DNA of 7,593 bases. Source: Candidatus Zixiibacteriota bacterium. GTDB lineage: Bacteria; Zixibacteria; MSB-5A5; GN15; JACZUZ01. The stretch spans positions 1 through 7,593 of the forward strand of contig JACZUZ010000081.1 of the NCBI GenBank assembly GCA_022572905.1. Direction: 5' to 3'. Below the pieces are notes generated by a model that saw only the letters and a program-made list of their open reading frames with translations, was not told the DNA's origin and did no database searches. The translations under genes were made by a program, and so were the position numbers. Shown piece by piece: positions 5,306-7,593 of this stretch. Every line of letters starts with the position of its first letter. Within the stretch, counting starts at the first letter, position 1.

Positions 5306-6514
5306 ATGCAGAGTAAACAAGAAGTCTATCATATCGTTGCGAGAATCGCGAAAACATCAGAAGAGGTTTATGAATTTGATCTTACTCGCGAGGCTGTTTA
5401 CGCCAAAATCCTAGAACCGTTAAGGAACGGTAAGAAGGTAAACATAGGTAAGAAAAGGCTTTCCAGCTCGGATATTGAGGGAAACCCTGAAGTGCTCATG
5501 ACGAAGGAAAACTCGAACTTCTACATGATAAAATTTGATCAAGACGATATCCCTCGCGATCTCCCTAAGCACTCGAGAATTGCAAGAATAGCCGAAGATG
5601 TTACTTCCGATTTCTTTGAAGATAATACTTCAAACAAACTAGACATGAATAGTAACTGCAAGAGAGTTTTTGTTGTTCACGGGCGAGATAATATTATCAA
5701 AGACGCCATGTACGATTTCTTGTCATCGGCCAATTTGGAGCCTATGTCATGGGAAGAGTTGGTTGAATCAACTGATAGTGCATCACCCGACATACTTTCT
5801 GTTTTATTGTCTGGCGCAAAAAAAGCTGACGCATTCGTATGCTTGTTGACTCCTGATGATGTTGGCAATCTATCCGAAAAATTTCAGCGCCCATCCGATC
5901 CCAAACACGAAAAGGAGCTAACTCCGCAACCCAGGCTCAATGTAGTGTTCGAAACGGGAATGGCGCTGGCTCTTAACAGAAAGAATACTTTAATAGTCGA
6001 ATTCGGATCACTACGCCCATTCTCGGACAAGAGCGTCCATTCGCTTCGCATGAATTCAAGCAATGAAACGGATATCAGAGATGCTATTCTTTCCAGATTA
6101 GAAACAGCGGGATTAAAGGTCAAAAGAAGGAGTGGTCGTTGGACCAAGGCAGGAAAATTCCAACTGGAGCGATTTGACTCTGAAAATCCGATTCCCCAGA
6201 CGTTGCAGACTCCAGGAAATGATACCAAAATCGCAGTCGAAGGATTGAGGGAGCTTCTTGAGGAATTTGGTAGTAGCGGGGAAGTGGAAAAACATTTTGT
6301 CAGTAGCTATACTCAGCTGATATCGGACGCGAGTAAGTCAATTCCAACGGCCGATTCTCTGAGAATAGTTGATACTGACTATGAAGTACATTATGTTCCC
6401 AGATATAATATTCACACACGGGGATATGATAAAACGGCCGAAGGGCAACGAATTCCTGCTCCCCAATTTAGATTAAAGATTAAAGCGGCCATTCGAATTC
6501 TTTCTAATCTGTGA
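5306..6514 (+). CDS. TIR-like domain nucleotide-binding protein, probable stress or antiphage effector
   Basis: The 402-residue protein has three parts. Residues 1-75 (YHIVARI...YEFDLTREAV...ILEPLRNGKKVNIG) form a small N-terminal domain that, from memory, recurs before this TIR-like type. Residues about 119-272 are a TIR-like domain of the PF10137 kind: VFVVHGRD (121-128), EPMSWEELVES with acidic residues at 150-151 near where the catalytic Glu is expected, ADAFVCLLTPDD (174-185), and RLNVVFETGMALALNR (210-225). Residues 305-402 are a tail I do not recognise. Related domains cleave NAD or serve as CBASS or Pycsar effectors, but no cyclase or sensor gene is adjacent, so it may act alone. Three 60-base lines I counted have 33-43% GC; neighbouring lines gave 43-60%, hinting at horizontal gain. 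No Shine-Dalgarno site precedes the ATG. NADase activity is inferred, not shown. Confidence 0.85.
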   Translation: MQSKQEVYHIVARIAKTSEEVYEFDLTREAVYAKILEPLRNGKKVNIGKKRLSSSDIEGNPEVLMTKENSNFYMIKFDQDDIPRDLPKHSRIARIAEDVTSDFFEDNTSNKLDMNSNCKRVFVVHGRDNIIKDAMYDFLSSANLEPMSWEELVESTDSASPDILSVLLSGAKKADAFVCLLTPDDVGNLSEKFQRPSDPKHEKELTPQPRLNVVFETGMALALNRKNTLIVEFGSLRPFSDKSVHSLRMNSSNETDIRDAILSRLETAGLKVKRRSGRWTKAGKFQLERFDSENPIPQTLQTPGNDTKIAVEGLRELLEEFGSSGEVEKHFVSSYTQLISDASKSIPTADSLRIVDTDYEVHYVPRYNIHTRGYDKTAEGQRIPAPQFRLKIKAAIRILSNL

Positions 6515-6545
6515 ATAAACTATTAAAGAACAATACTGATCAATT

Positions 6546-6551
6546 AGGAGG
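6546..6551 (+). promoter_or_regulatory. Consensus ribosome binding site of the CDGSH gene
   Basis: AGGAGG, the full Shine-Dalgarno consensus, ends nine bases before ATG 6561. It is the strongest ribosome site on the plus strand of this window and supports high translation of a very short gene. Confidence 0.8.
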
Positions 6552-6560
6552 CCCGATTAT

Positions 6561-6770
6561 ATGAACGACAACCCATCCCCCACTGTTCGCTTTACACTTC
6601 GCGAAAACGCGTCGATCCTGATCGAAGGTTCAATTGAAATGATTGGCCCCGATGGAAACAAAATTGAAACAAAAGAAAAGTTTTCATTATGTCGCTGTGG
6701 CGGCTCAAAGAACAAACCGTTTTGCGACGGATCTCACAAAGCGAATGATTTCTCAAGCAATCCCTGTTAG
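6561..6770 (+). CDS. CDGSH iron-sulfur domain protein
   Basis: A complete 69-residue protein carries the CDGSH (mitoNEET-type) signature near its C-terminus: CRCGGSKNKPFCDGSH, matching C-x-C-x2-(S/T)-x3-P-x-C-D-G-x-H. Cys44, Cys46, Cys55 and His59 are the expected 3Cys:1His ligands of a [2Fe-2S] cluster (PF09360, from memory). The N-terminal 40 residues look like a beta-strand region (ILIEGSIEMIGPDG) common in small bacterial members. It has no signal peptide or membrane segment, so a soluble cytoplasmic protein is expected. Family roles include electron or cluster transfer and redox sensing; the partner here is unknown. It lies 46 bases after the TIR-like gene and 30 bases before the HAD gene, and I see no terminator on either side, so co-transcription with the HAD gene is plausible. 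Confidence 0.95.
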   Translation: MNDNPSPTVRFTLRENASILIEGSIEMIGPDGNKIETKEKFSLCRCGGSKNKPFCDGSHKANDFSSNPC

Positions 6771-6800
6771 AGTTTTTCGGATTCCTCTTAAGATATTGAA

Positions 6801-7451
6801 ATGACTTCCAAGAGCGACAAAATTATTCTCTTTGATGTCGCCGGAACTCTGGTAGATTTCCATCCGGAGTGGCGCGCCGAAAGGCTCGCAAAACACAGCG
6901 AGCTATCAGAGGAGCGAATCAGCCAGCTTTTCTCTGGGGATGAATCTCCGGGAGTTCTTTTCGACGCCGGGCAAATTGTAGCCACTGAATTCTATAACCG
7001 CTGTTGTGAAACGCTCGGCGTTGAACCCACTCAGAAATTCGCGGGAGTATTTCGCCACGCATATGCGGAAATTTTCAGCGCTCGTCCGAAGATGGGCGAA
7101 CTCATTGAAAAACTCGCAGACAAATACGAGCTATGGATGATGTCCAACACGAACGTTTGGCATCTGGAATATTTGAGGCAAACTTTTTCGTATCTCAATC
7201 TGTTCACCCGTAATTGTAATTCGCATGATGTCGGCTATGTCAAACCTGATCCGCGAGTTTTCCAAAAAGCCATCGAGTGGTCAGGGAAGAATCCAGCGGA
7301 TTTGATTTTTGTCGACGACAAGGAATCGAATATCTCGGCCGCAATAGCAGAGGGCATTAGTGGGGTTCATTTTACTACTCCGGAAAAACTGAGCGATGAT
7401 TTGAAAGCGCTGGGTGTTGAAATTCCAGAAAAAGCTCTCTCATCGACTTAA
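6801..7451 (+). CDS. HAD-superfamily hydrolase (HAD-IA type) with DxA motif I
   Basis: This 216-residue protein shows the four HAD motifs in order. Motif I is ILFDVAGTLVDF with nucleophile Asp12; motif II is MMSNTN with Ser115. Motif III is GYVKPDPRVF with Lys148; motif IV is LIFVDDKESN with Asp172 and Asp173. The helical cap at about residues 20-95, between motif I and the core, places it in the HAD-IA (haloacid dehalogenase/epoxide hydrolase N-terminal/YihX-like) group. The usual second Asp of DxD is Ala14. In the family this acid/base residue is also replaced in phosphonatase (DxAGT) and in YihX-type proteins (DxG), so activity is not ruled out. The substrate is unknown; small phosphorylated metabolites are typical. 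It is cytoplasmic. The ribosome site is weak (TAAGA), and the gene follows the CDGSH gene by 30 bases. Confidence 0.9.
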   Translation: MTSKSDKIILFDVAGTLVDFHPEWRAERLAKHSELSEERISQLFSGDESPGVLFDAGQIVATEFYNRCCETLGVEPTQKFAGVFRHAYAEIFSARPKMGELIEKLADKYELWMMSNTNVWHLEYLRQTFSYLNLFTRNCNSHDVGYVKPDPRVFQKAIEWSGKNPADLIFVDDKESNISAAIAEGISGVHFTTPEKLSDDLKALGVEIPEKALSST

Positions 7452-7471
7452 TAAATCACTGAAATTCCAAG

Positions 7472-7500
7472 TTGTTAGCCTGCTTTGAGGCGCGTATATT
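7472..7500 (+). promoter_or_regulatory. Candidate sigma70 promoter for the gene at the right edge
   Basis: TTGTTA (7472-7477) and TATATT (7495-7500) are spaced by 17 bases and sit about 35 bases before ATG 7536. The -35 matches the consensus at four positions and the -10 at five. It suggests the right-edge gene is transcribed separately from the HAD gene. Confidence 0.5.
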
Positions 7501-7535
7501 CTTTCGGCTGGCGAATCTCCAGTTAGGAAGCAATT

Positions 7536-7593
7536 ATGAGCGTTTTTGGCGCAGCTGAAAAACAAATCGGTCGCTTTAAATATAGCCCGCGTT
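7536..7593 (+). CDS. Start of an unidentified gene, truncated at the right edge
   Basis: ATG 7536 is preceded by AGGAAG (7525-7530) with a five-base gap and by a good candidate promoter. Nineteen codons are visible: MSVFGAAEKQIGRFKYSPR, followed by an incomplete codon. There is no signal peptide start. The RFKYSPR segment reminds me of an RFxYxPRYYDP-like N-terminal motif in small hypothetical proteins of Bacteroidota-like lineages, but too little is present to assign a family. Confidence 0.6.
   Translation, partial: MSVFGAAEKQIGRFKYSPR

Overview
The window reads as a bacterial chromosome segment of about 45-50% GC, with Shine-Dalgarno sites, sigma70-like promoters and Rho-independent terminators. 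No rRNA, tRNA, IS element or CRISPR array was seen. The taxon cannot be fixed from the sequence. The gene style (a large secreted protein of no recognised family beside DUF72, DUF3179 and ornithine aminotransferase genes) reminds me of uncultivated FCB-group lineages such as Zixibacteria, but that is a low-confidence inference. If the main finding is right, the organism decodes UGA as selenocysteine.

Layout. The left third is on the minus strand. It holds a secreted protein of unknown family that starts at GTG 1060 and runs off the left edge, a structured 5' leader upstream of it (about 1080-1165), and a DUF72/YecE-family gene (1411-2265) followed by its own terminator. A 215-base divergent region (2266-2480) separates this from the plus-strand genes. 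These are a DUF3179 gene interrupted by one in-frame TGA (2481-3539), a 380-base gap, an ornithine aminotransferase-like gene (3920-5215) with a strong terminator, a lower-GC TIR-like gene (5306-6514), a 69-residue CDGSH iron-sulfur protein (6561-6770), a HAD-family hydrolase (6801-7451), and the first 19 codons of another gene from 7536.

Main point. The TGA at 2829-2831 falls exactly on the first cysteine of the CPLC motif that DUF3179 proteins carry. The frame continues for 235 further codons of clear DUF3179 sequence. A hairpin with the spacing and apical-loop G expected of a bacterial SECIS element starts 14 bases after the TGA. The best reading is one exported selenoprotein with a Sec-Pro-Leu-Cys motif, not two genes or a pseudogene. 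A standard gene caller would split it into a 116-residue and a 228-residue protein.

The genes do not form one obvious pathway. The TIR-like protein is probably a stand-alone stress or antiphage effector inserted between housekeeping genes. The CDGSH and HAD genes follow it on the same strand with small gaps and may be co-transcribed with each other.
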